Source: SVTX01 sp045542075 (GTDB lineage Bacteria; Bacillota; Clostridia; Oscillospirales; CAG-272). Taken from it: 64,000 nucleotides of DNA. The notes below the pieces were generated by a model. That model was not told the DNA's origin. It saw nothing but the letters and a program-made list of their open reading frames with translations, and did no database searches. This document shows positions 48,858-57,316 of the stretch, piece by piece (within the stretch, counting starts at the first letter, position 1; each line of letters starts with the position of its first letter). Both the position numbers and the translations under genes were made by a program. The stretch is taken from positions 1 to 64,000 of the forward strand of contig JAZQKI010000042.1 of assembly GCA_045542075.1 (NCBI GenBank), given 5' to 3'.

Positions 48858-51800
48858 ATGAAACAAAGCAAAGTTAATTTGAATGTACAAAACAACATAG
48901 ACACCACAGGCGCGCTCCCCCGTCAGTCACTTTGGGGACAAATTGTAAATAAGCTTAAGGAATATAGATATCTCGGTATTTCGGGACTTATATCCGCGGT
49001 AGCAGTCCTGCTTATTTATATGATAGTTACAGGAGGTCTTTTTCCCTTTGGCAAGGGTACTACTCTTATTCTTGACCTGAACGCGCAGTACGTATATTTC
49101 TTCTCTGCACTCAGACGCGCCATATTTGGAGACGGAGAGCTTCTTTACTCCTTCTCGCGCTCGCTCGGCGGAGAATTTCTCGGAATATACGCATACTACC
49201 TTGCAAGCCCGCTTTCATACCTCGTATGCCTGTTTCCCGCGGATAAAATGCAGGAGTTCTCATTGCTTCTGCTCATGCTCAAGTCAGCTCTTTGCGGCAT
49301 GACTATGGGATATTACCTGCACAAGCATTCCGAGAAGCTGAACAAGCTCACGATAGTTGCCTTTTCACTTCTTTACTCTCTCTGCGCCTACTGTATAGTA
49401 TATCAGACAAACCTGATGTGGATGGATGCGGTGATCTGGCTTCCCCTTCTTACTCTTGGCATTGAGTCGCTTATAAAGTACGGCAAGTATAAGCTTTTCG
49501 TTGTATCCCTTGCACTCACGATAGCAAGCAACTATTATATCGGATATATGTGCTGTATATTCGTTGCGCTGTACTTTTTCTACTATATTTTTGCGCACAA
49601 GAATGATTTTGCAAACAATCCCCTCCGTGAAAAATCACATTTTATCAAGTCGCTCATAAGAATAGCCGTATTTTCCGCAATAGCAGTATGTATCGCGGCG
49701 GTTATTATATTTAGCGCATATTACTCGCTTTCATTCGGAAAGACCGAATTTTCCGACTCTGATCTTGATATTTCCACTCGAATAACCTTTTTCGACGTAA
49801 TATTCAAGTTCTTCCCCGGCTCTTATGACACCATAGACAATATGAACGCAACGGCAACGTCGCCGTCAACAGGTGCGTTTCCCTTTATTTACTGCGGTGT
49901 AATAACCCTGATCCTCGCCCCCGCATACTTTTTATGCGGAAAGTTCTCTGTCAGAGAAAAGATCGCATCTGCAGTATTCGTTGGATTCTTTATTCTCAGC
50001 TTTATCATCTCAACGCTTGACCTTATCTGGCACGGATTCCAATATCCCAACTGTCTGCAGAACAGATACAGCTTTATGCTCTGCTTCTTCCTGGTCATTC
50101 TGGCGTTCAAGGCTTTTGAAAACATTGAGGAACCTAACGTCAAGTGGGGCGTGTATATATCCGCGATTTTCTGGGGATCGTTTGCTGTAATAATTCAAAA
50201 GCTTGCTCCCGAGATCACCGAGGGCATACAGAAGATAAACAGCAAGTTTGAGCTTGGAAATTTTCAGTTTGCACTCTTCGCTCTGATCATGATAGCCATT
50301 TACGTTATCATTATCGCTATTGCCCGTACCACGACGAAAAAATCGCTTTTGTCTGCCGTTCTTCTTGTAATAATTACAGTTGAGCTTGTTCTCAACGGAA
50401 TATCAAACGTTGATGACTTTGGCGAGGATTTCGGATTTTCAACTTATTCAAGATACGATGATTTCCAGGACATTATGTATCCTGTAATTGACACCGTCAG
50501 GGACAATGATGATTCCTTCTACCGTATGGAAAAAACGGTGTACCGTCAGCCTAACGACAATATGCAGTTTGGCATAAGGGGTGTGGCTAACAGCACATCT
50601 ACTCTCAATACCTCGGCAATTCAGTTTATCCAGATGATGGGATACTCTGCCCGAGCGCAGTGGTCACTGTATCTTGGCGGAAACCCCGTCAGTGACTCCC
50701 TGCTTGGAATTAAGTATATCGTCACAGACAGAGATATGAGCGAGTTTTACGGTGAGCCTGTCTATACCGCGGAGGAATTCGCGGCTCATGAGGGTATATC
50801 CGTTGAGGAGCTTATAGAACAAACTGTTGCGGATGAAACCGACTCGGGCAAATACAAGGGCAAATCCGCGGCAGATTACGTGGTATATAAAAATCCTTAC
50901 GCACTTTCACTTGGATTTGCGTCTGATAAGGACGTTATTGACTTCAATATGAAGGTCTATAATACCTACGTTGCGCAGACAGACGAAAAATATAATAACG
51001 GCGGCTACACCAATCCTTTTGAAAGACTCAACGCCCTTTATACAGCAATTCTCGGCGAGGACGAAACAGTACAGATTTTCAAACCCGCCACACAGGATCA
51101 GGTCATCTATTCAAGCAATATAACCTACGGAGTTTCCAGCGGCTCGCTTGACGACTCAATAATCCATCACAGATACACGGGCGAGAACGGTACTGTCACG
51201 TATGATTATACCGTGCCCGAAAACACAACGCTTTATCTGTATCTTCCCGCTTACTATACCCGTAACGTCAAGCTTTCGGCTACCAGCCCGATCGCTGACG
51301 GCACGAACAATTTTGGAAGCAACGTCTCGACCAACCCCACGCTCCGTATAGTCGAGCTTGGAAAGTCAAAGACGAGCGATTATCAGTTTACCGTAAAGAT
51401 CGATAATTCCTACAATCAATTTTACGTTCAGGACCAGGAATCCTATATCTACTATATCGACACTCAGCTTCTCGCTGAGGTGACTCAAAGACTCCAGAAA
51501 AACCAGCTTGTTATTGATGAGTACACGGAAAGCAGCTTTGAAGGCAGTATTTCCACGGAAAACAACAATCAGGTCATACTCACCACCATAACCTACGATA
51601 AGTACTGGGACGTTTACGTTGACGGTAAAAAGGTTGAGACATTTGACGCGGTGGATACAACTCCCGGCAAGGACGGCGGCGGAGCTTTGCTTGCATTTGA
51701 AATAGCGGATGCGGGCGAGCATAGTATTAAAATCGTGTACAAGCCGAGGATCGTGACGGTTGGACTTATCATCTCGTGCGTGGCGATCACAGTCTTTGTG

Positions 51801-51953
51801 CTGATATGGGTATTTGAAAAGAAGCTTATCCGAATAAAGCCCGTAAGACCCCTGCTCTGCATCGAGGATAACTCTGATGATGCCGATCTTAATGTAAAAG
51901 ATAAAAAGGATTCTCCACCCGCTAAAAAATCAAAGAATAAGGGAAAGGACTGA
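48858..51953 (+). CDS. YfhO-family membrane glycosyltransferase-like protein
   Basis: 1031 residues. About 13 membrane helices in the first 540 residues, with the family's early extracytoplasmic loop DLNAQYVYFFSALRRAIFGDGELLYSF (acidic residue expected to act in catalysis in GT-C folds). A large extracytoplasmic domain (about 545-955) is followed by one more helix (TVGLIISCVAITVFVLIW) and a basic/acidic tail. YfhO proteins add sugars to lipoteichoic acid or other surface glycans in Firmicutes. It sits between DUF951 and ruvA, four bases before the latter. Confidence 0.9.
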   Translation: MKQSKVNLNVQNNIDTTGALPRQSLWGQIVNKLKEYRYLGISGLISAVAVLLIYMIVTGGLFPFGKGTTLILDLNAQYVYFFSALRRAIFGDGELLYSFSRSLGGEFLGIYAYYLASPLSYLVCLFPADKMQEFSLLLLMLKSALCGMTMGYYLHKHSEKLNKLTIVAFSLLYSLCAYCIVYQTNLMWMDAVIWLPLLTLGIESLIKYGKYKLFVVSLALTIASNYYIGYMCCIFVALYFFYYIFAHKNDFANNPLREKSHFIKSLIRIAVFSAIAVCIAAVIIFSAYYSLSFGKTEFSDSDLDISTRITFFDVIFKFFPGSYDTIDNMNATATSPSTGAFPFIYCGVITLILAPAYFLCGKFSVREKIASAVFVGFFILSFIISTLDLIWHGFQYPNCLQNRYSFMLCFFLVILAFKAFENIEEPNVKWGVYISAIFWGSFAVIIQKLAPEITEGIQKINSKFELGNFQFALFALIMIAIYVIIIAIARTTTKKSLLSAVLLVIITVELVLNGISNVDDFGEDFGFSTYSRYDDFQDIMYPVIDTVRDNDDSFYRMEKTVYRQPNDNMQFGIRGVANSTSTLNTSAIQFIQMMGYSARAQWSLYLGGNPVSDSLLGIKYIVTDRDMSEFYGEPVYTAEEFAAHEGISVEELIEQTVADETDSGKYKGKSAADYVVYKNPYALSLGFASDKDVIDFNMKVYNTYVAQTDEKYNNGGYTNPFERLNALYTAILGEDETVQIFKPATQDQVIYSSNITYGVSSGSLDDSIIHHRYTGENGTVTYDYTVPENTTLYLYLPAYYTRNVKLSATSPIADGTNNFGSNVSTNPTLRIVELGKSKTSDYQFTVKIDNSYNQFYVQDQESYIYYIDTQLLAEVTQRLQKNQLVIDEYTESSFEGSISTENNNQVILTTITYDKYWDVYVDGKKVETFDAVDTTPGKDGGGALLAFEIADAGEHSIKIVYKPRIVTVGLIISCVAITVFVLIWVFEKKLIRIKPVRPLLCIEDNSDDADLNVKDKKDSPPAKKSKNKGKD

Positions 51954-51957
51954 TTTT

Positions 51958-52578
51958 ATGTTTCACTATATATCCGGAGAGCTTGCATACTCCTCTCCCG
52001 CAACGGCAGTGATTGACGTGTGCGGAGTGGGGTATAAGCTCACAATAAGCGGCAACACCTACGAAGGTCTTGCTCGATCCACGTCGCAAAAGGTAAAGCT
52101 ATATACTTATCTTGCGGTGCGCGAGGATGGTATCGAGCTTTTTGGCTTTGGAAGCGAGATAGAGCTTTCGACCTTTAAGATGCTCCTTACTGTGTCGGGC
52201 GTAGGTCCCAAGGCGGCAATATCCATCCTCTCTCTGCTCACACCCGAAAAGTTTGCTCTTGCGGTCTGCACCGACGATAAAAAGACTATATCTAAAGCGA
52301 GCGGTATAGGTCCCAAGACCGCCGCAAGAATAATTCTCGAGCTTAAGGACAAGCTCTCAAAGGAGACCAGCCTTGACACGTCTCTTGCAAGCGCGGTGTC
52401 CGCGGGCGGAGGAGCAGTTGCTCCTACCTCAAGCGGAAAGATGTCCGAGGCGCAGGATGCTCTTATGGTGCTTGGCTACAGCAGAGCCGAGGCACAAAGA
52501 GTTCTCTCCTCGCTTGATACACAGAATATGAGCCTTGAGCAGATCATCAAGGAAGCTCTCAAGCAGCTTATGAGATAA
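51958..52578 (+). CDS. ruvA: Holliday-junction branch-migration protein RuvA
   Basis: 206 residues. OB-fold domain I (MFHYISGELAYSSPATAVIDVCGVGYKL), two HhH motifs (VSGVGPKAAISILS; ASGIGPKTAARIILEL) and the mobile domain III (AQDALMVLGYSRAEAQRVL) that touches RuvB. AAAGGA precedes the ATG. RuvB follows 15 bases downstream. Confidence 0.97.
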   Translation: MFHYISGELAYSSPATAVIDVCGVGYKLTISGNTYEGLARSTSQKVKLYTYLAVREDGIELFGFGSEIELSTFKMLLTVSGVGPKAAISILSLLTPEKFALAVCTDDKKTISKASGIGPKTAARIILELKDKLSKETSLDTSLASAVSAGGGAVAPTSSGKMSEAQDALMVLGYSRAEAQRVLSSLDTQNMSLEQIIKEALKQLMR

Positions 52579-52593
52579 TTATTGGAGGCAGTT

Positions 52594-53652
52594 ATGGATT
52601 TTACAGAAGATTTTGACTTTGAAAGCCGAATAGTGTCAACCTCCTATTCCGCAGAGGATTCCGACACCGACAGCTCCCTTCGCCCTAAAAATCTTGACGA
52701 GTACATAGGTCAGGACAAGGCAAAGGAAAATCTGAAGGTGTATATGGATGCGGCAAAGTTCAGAGGTGAGTCTCTTGACCACGTTCTGCTCTACGGCCCT
52801 CCCGGTCTCGGTAAGACGACACTTTCAAATATTGTCGCCGCCGAAATGGGGGTAAATATAAGAGTTACTTCGGGTCCCGCTATTGAGAAGCAAGGTGACC
52901 TTGCGGCTTTGCTTACGAATCTGAGCGAGGGCGACGTGCTTTTCATTGACGAGATACACCGTCTTTCCCGCTCGGTTGAGGAAATTCTTTATCCTGCCAT
53001 GGAGGACTTTGCGCTTGATATAATTATCGGCAAGGGCCCGTCCGCCAGAAGCATAAGAATTGATCTGCCTAAATTCACACTTATCGGTGCGACCACACGC
53101 GCAGGTCAGCTTACCACTCCCCTTCGCGACCGTTTTGGAGTACTGCTCAAGCTTGAGCTTTACACTCCCGAGCAGCTTGCGACTATCGTTAAGCGAAGCG
53201 CAGCCATACTTGGCATCGGCATCAATGAAAACGGAGCGTATGAGATAGCGTCCCGCTCTCGCGGAACGCCTCGAATTGCTAACAGACTCCTCAAGCGTGT
53301 TCGTGATTTCGCTCAGGTGTCGGGCAAGGAGATAATCGACGAGGAGATAGCGTCCTACGCTCTCGGCAAGCTTGAAATAGACGAGCTTGGACTTGACAAT
53401 ACCGACAGACGCATGCTTGAAACTATAATCAAATTCTACGACGGAGGCCCCGTCGGTCTTGAAACTCTCGCGGCGACTATCGGCGAGGAAGCAGTCACAA
53501 TCGAGGACGTTTACGAGCCGTATCTTATGCAGATAGGATTCCTCTCCCGTACTCCCCGAGGCCGTTGCGTGACCAGACTTGCGTATGAGCATCTCGGAAT
53601 ACCTATGAAAAGAAAAAACAACTCCTCACAGATAGATATTTTTGAGGAATAA
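52594..53652 (+). CDS. ruvB: Holliday-junction branch-migration ATPase RuvB
   Basis: 352 residues. AAA+ motor: Walker A GPPGLGKTT, Walker B LFIDEIHRLSR, sensor LIGATTRAG, arginine region RDRFGV, and the C-terminal winged helix (IGFLSRTPRGR). I chose the ATG at 52594, with GGAGG five bases upstream, over the in-frame TTG at 52582. It ends the unit with a strong terminator. No SOS box is obvious at the operon start. Confidence 0.97.
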   Translation: MDFTEDFDFESRIVSTSYSAEDSDTDSSLRPKNLDEYIGQDKAKENLKVYMDAAKFRGESLDHVLLYGPPGLGKTTLSNIVAAEMGVNIRVTSGPAIEKQGDLAALLTNLSEGDVLFIDEIHRLSRSVEEILYPAMEDFALDIIIGKGPSARSIRIDLPKFTLIGATTRAGQLTTPLRDRFGVLLKLELYTPEQLATIVKRSAAILGIGINENGAYEIASRSRGTPRIANRLLKRVRDFAQVSGKEIIDEEIASYALGKLEIDELGLDNTDRRMLETIIKFYDGGPVGLETLAATIGEEAVTIEDVYEPYLMQIGFLSRTPRGRCVTRLAYEHLGIPMKRKNNSSQIDIFEE

Positions 53653-53654
53653 TA

Positions 53655-53688
53655 AAAAAGCCTTCCCCCTGTGAGGGGAAGGCTTTTT
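53655..53688. terminator. Bidirectional terminator between ruvB and the ABC exporter
   Basis: Fourteen-base-pair stem AAAAAGCCTTCCCC/GGGGAAGGCTTTTT, loop CTGTGA, between convergent genes. Confidence 0.95.
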
Positions 53689-55452
53689 CTATTCAAACTG
53701 ACTGTTCCAGAGATCCGCATAGAAGCCGCCTTTGTCGAGAAGCTCCGCATGATTTCCCTTTTCGATTATCTTTCCGTTATTCATAACGAGAATTATATCC
53801 GCTTCCTTGATGGTGGAAAGTCGGTGCGCAACGATAAACGACGTTCTGCCCTTCATCATAAGCGCAAAGGAATTCTGTATTTTTATCTCCGTGCGTGTAT
53901 CTATTGAGGAGGTTGCCTCGTCAAGAATAAGCATCGGAGGCAGGCACAGAAGCACTCTTGTGATACACAAAAGTTGCTTTTGTCCTTGCGAGAGCGAGCC
54001 TCCGTCCTCTCCTATCACAGTATCGTAGCCCTGCGGCAAACGGCGTATAAAACTATGCGCGTGGGTGAGCTTTGCAGCCGCAATTATCTCCTCATCGGTG
54101 GCATCGGGCTTGCCCATCGTGATATTTTCTCGTATCGTGCCGCTCTTGAGCCACGTCTCCTGAAGCACCATACCGTAGGAGCTACGGAGCGAGCTGCGCG
54201 TAAGATCTCTTATATCGTGACCGCTGACCTTGATCTTTCCGCTGTCAACGTCGTAAAATCTCATAAGCAGATTTATCACGGTGGTCTTTCCACAGCCCGT
54301 AGGGCCGACGATTGCCACTCTCTGCCCGTTCTCGATCGACAGGTTAAAGTCACGTATAAGCTCACGGTCGGGAGTGTAAGAAAAGCTTACATCCTCTATA
54401 TTTACCTTGCCGTCCACCTCGTCTCCTGTGAGAATGTGCGCGTCGGGGGCGTCAGGTGTCTGTGAGGGCTGGTCTATAAGCTCAAACAGACGCGAGGCGC
54501 AGGCGAGCGAGTTCTGAAGCTCGGTAACAACGCCCGAAATCTCATTGAAGGGCTTGGTGTATTGGTTTGCGTAATTCAAAAGCGAGAAAAGTCCGCCGAC
54601 AGTAAGGCCGCCTTCCACGTTTCCCTGCCTGATACATATCATAGCGCCAACAAACGCTACCGCTGCATAAACGAGGTTATTTACAAAACGAGTTGATGGG
54701 TTTGTGAGAGATGAATAAAACAGAGCCTTGAGAGACGTCTTTTCAAGTCTGCCGTTTATCTCGTCAAATTTAGCCAATGCCTCATCCTCATGCGAGAATG
54801 CTGCCACGACCTTGTGCTCGCCTATCATTTCATCAATAAATGCCGTCTGCTCGGCTCTGGTCTCGGACTGCGCCTTGAATAGCGAGAAGGTATTTTTTGC
54901 GATAAACGCAGCCACAAAAAGCGACAGAGGGGTTATCAGCACGACCACCGCGGTAATGGGGAGACTTATGGAGATCATGAACCCGATAGTGCCGATAATA
55001 GTCAGCACTCCCGTGAAGAACTGTGAAAATCCCATAAGCAGTCCGTCACCGAACTGGTCAACGTCCGTGATAACTCTACTGACCGTGTCACCTACGGGCT
55101 TTGTGTCAAGATACGAGAGCGGAAGCTCCTGTATCTTCACAAACGCGTCGCGTCTGAGTTTTTTGACGATACCAAAGGTGATACGGTTGTTTATGACGTT
55201 CATTATCCATTGGCACAGCGCGGTAGCTCCGCAGACTACGCCTATGATGATCAAAATTCTGAAAATGCCTTCAAAATCAACGTTATCCTTCCCTATGGCG
55301 AGGTCTATTGCCTGACCTGCGAGAATGGGAATATAAAGCGTACCTACGACTATAAGTGCCGCTAAAATCAGAGATATAGCGAAAAGAACTCTGTAGCCCT
55401 TCATATATCTGAGCACCTTAGAAAAGGTGGTTTTGCGGGAGATCTTAGCCAT
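53689..55452 (-). CDS. ABC exporter half-transporter, subunit with canonical catalytic Glu
   Basis: 587 residues. Six membrane helices (about 25-310), then an ATPase domain with Walker A GPTGCGKTT and Walker B MLILDEATSSID (catalytic Glu present). The signature reads LSQGQ instead of LSGGQ. I chose the ATG at 55450-55452: GGGAGGTGA lies just upstream inside the end of the preceding gene, and it overlaps that gene by eight bases. It forms a heterodimer with the product of 55445-57178. Relatives export drugs or peptides; the substrate is unknown. Confidence 0.92.
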   Translation of the reverse strand: MAKISRKTTFSKVLRYMKGYRVLFAISLILAALIVVGTLYIPILAGQAIDLAIGKDNVDFEGIFRILIIIGVVCGATALCQWIMNVINNRITFGIVKKLRRDAFVKIQELPLSYLDTKPVGDTVSRVITDVDQFGDGLLMGFSQFFTGVLTIIGTIGFMISISLPITAVVVLITPLSLFVAAFIAKNTFSLFKAQSETRAEQTAFIDEMIGEHKVVAAFSHEDEALAKFDEINGRLEKTSLKALFYSSLTNPSTRFVNNLVYAAVAFVGAMICIRQGNVEGGLTVGGLFSLLNYANQYTKPFNEISGVVTELQNSLACASRLFELIDQPSQTPDAPDAHILTGDEVDGKVNIEDVSFSYTPDRELIRDFNLSIENGQRVAIVGPTGCGKTTVINLLMRFYDVDSGKIKVSGHDIRDLTRSSLRSSYGMVLQETWLKSGTIRENITMGKPDATDEEIIAAAKLTHAHSFIRRLPQGYDTVIGEDGGSLSQGQKQLLCITRVLLCLPPMLILDEATSSIDTRTEIKIQNSFALMMKGRTSFIVAHRLSTIKEADIILVMNNGKIIEKGNHAELLDKGGFYADLWNSQFE

Positions 55453-57178
55453 TCGACTCACCTCCCTTGAACTGCGATTCATAAATTTCACGGTACACGG
55501 GGCAGCTATCAAGAAGCTCATTGTGCTTTCCGATGCCGACTACTGCTCCGTCGTCAAGCACGAGAATAATGTCTGCGTGTGAGATGGATGAGGTCCTTTG
55601 AGAAATTATGAAAACACAGGGATCATAGTCAAGATTTTTTATTTCATGGCGGAGTCTTGCTTCGGTGGCAAAGTCAAGCGCAGACGCGGAGTCGTCAAGT
55701 ATCAGAACAGGTGATTTTGCCACTACCGCGCGAGCTATACAAAGTCTTTGTCTTTGTCCGCCCGAGAAGTTTCTTCCCTTTTGCTCGACCTTTGCGTCAA
55801 GTCCGCCGTTCTTTTCGCGGACAAAATCAGCCGCCTGCGCTATTTCGAGCGCGTGCCAAAGCTCATCGTCGGTGGCACTCTCCTTACCCCAACAGAGATT
55901 TGAGCGTACCGTTCCCTTGAAAAGTACCGCCTTTTGCGGAACTATTCCAATCTGCGAGCGCAAAAATTCAAGGTCATATTCGGAAACGTCACGGCCCATA
56001 AATCTTACTTGTCCCTCGGTTGCGTCGTAAAATCTGGGGATCATATTTACAAGGGTAGTCTTACCGCTTCCTGTTCCGCCTATAATACCAACAGTCATGC
56101 CGCGATACGCCTTGAAATTCACTCCCTGAACGGATTGAGCGGAGGCGGTGGAATAAGTCAGCGCTGCATTTTCAAATTCAACTACGGGAGAATTTTCGTT
56201 GCCCTCGGTTGCGGGTTGTTTTGGAACATTCATTCCCGTGGGAGTATCAAATACTGCCTGGATACGCTTACTGCACGCGAGTGCCTTTGTCACAAGGAAT
56301 ATAGTATTTGCAAGCTTTATAAGCTCGACGAGTATCTGCGTCATATAGTTATACATCGCGACAAGCTCGCCCTGTGACATATTACCCGAATTTACCTCGG
56401 GCGCGGAGAAATAAATTATTGCGATTATACCGAGATTGACTACAACGTACGTGAGCGGATTCATAAGAGCAGTTATTCTGCCCGTAAAGTTCTGAATTTT
56501 AGTATGCTCTCTGTTGGCAACCTCGAAGCCTTCTATCTCCTCGCTCTCCTTGTTGAAAGCGCGGATAACTCGCACGCCCGAGAGACTTTCGCGAGTACGC
56601 GAGGTGACATTATCGAGCTTTTGCTGTACCTTTTTGTAAAGAGGGATTCCCGCAAGAATTATGCTGAAAACTATAACCGCAAGCACGGGAATGACTACCA
56701 CGAATACAAGCGCAATATCCTTGTTTACGAGAAACGCCATGATCATCGCGCCAAACACGATTATGGGAGAGCGCAAAAACAGACGGAGCGTCATATTAAC
56801 TCCCGACTGAAGCTGGTTTACGTCGCTCGTCATTCGGGTTATCATTGACGACGTGCCAAGCTTGTCCGTCTCGGAATAAGAAAATCTGCCGAGATGGGCA
56901 AAAAGCGAATGTCTCATTCCCGTAGCCATGCCTACCGCCGCCTTTGCGGCAAAATACTGCGCTATCACGGCGCAAGCCAGACCGATTATTCCAAGCGCTA
57001 CAAGCACAAGACACATTTTTATAATATGACTGCTGTCACCGTTTGCTATTCCCTTGTCTATTATTGACTGGACAACAAGCGGCACCAAAAGATCAAAGCA
57101 AGCCTCGAGCAGTTTGAACAGAGGCGCTATGATACATTCAAGCTTATATTTCTTCAAAAAACGTAGAACCGTTTTCAT
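55445..57178 (-). CDS. ABC exporter half-transporter, subunit with degenerate catalytic Glu
   Basis: 577 residues. Six helices (about 15-300). Walker A GGTGSGKTT, intact signature FSGGQRQRL, but Walker B VLILDDSASALD has Asp where the catalytic Glu should be. This fits the degenerate-site subunit of heterodimeric exporters such as TM287/288 or LmrCD, with one consensus and one impaired ATP site. AAAGGAG precedes the ATG. First gene of the pair. Confidence 0.92.
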   Translation of the reverse strand: MKTVLRFLKKYKLECIIAPLFKLLEACFDLLVPLVVQSIIDKGIANGDSSHIIKMCLVLVALGIIGLACAVIAQYFAAKAAVGMATGMRHSLFAHLGRFSYSETDKLGTSSMITRMTSDVNQLQSGVNMTLRLFLRSPIIVFGAMIMAFLVNKDIALVFVVVIPVLAVIVFSIILAGIPLYKKVQQKLDNVTSRTRESLSGVRVIRAFNKESEEIEGFEVANREHTKIQNFTGRITALMNPLTYVVVNLGIIAIIYFSAPEVNSGNMSQGELVAMYNYMTQILVELIKLANTIFLVTKALACSKRIQAVFDTPTGMNVPKQPATEGNENSPVVEFENAALTYSTASAQSVQGVNFKAYRGMTVGIIGGTGSGKTTLVNMIPRFYDATEGQVRFMGRDVSEYDLEFLRSQIGIVPQKAVLFKGTVRSNLCWGKESATDDELWHALEIAQAADFVREKNGGLDAKVEQKGRNFSGGQRQRLCIARAVVAKSPVLILDDSASALDFATEARLRHEIKNLDYDPCVFIISQRTSSISHADIILVLDDGAVVGIGKHNELLDSCPVYREIYESQFKGGESNG

Positions 57179-57210
57179 CCCGAGACTCCTTTCTCTCTAA
57201 ATTCCTTATA

Positions 57211-57239
57211 ATTATATCACCTAATCAAAATAAAATCAA
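57211..57239 (-). promoter_or_regulatory. Promoter of the ABC exporter pair
   Basis: On the minus strand, TTGATT (57239-57234), 17 bp, TATAAT (57216-57211). Confidence 0.75.
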
Positions 57240-57270
57240 TAGCCTTGGGGAAAATATTATATACGTAAAA

Positions 57271-57294
57271 GCACCCGCGGATATCCGCGGGTGC
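57271..57294 (-). terminator. Terminator of the CE6 lipoprotein gene
   Basis: Twenty-four-base perfect palindrome (CACCCGCGG arms), followed by TTTTACG on the minus strand. It lies about 20 bases after the stop. Confidence 0.82.
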
Positions 57295-57316
57295 TTGGGA
57301 TCAATGTAAGTTTTTA

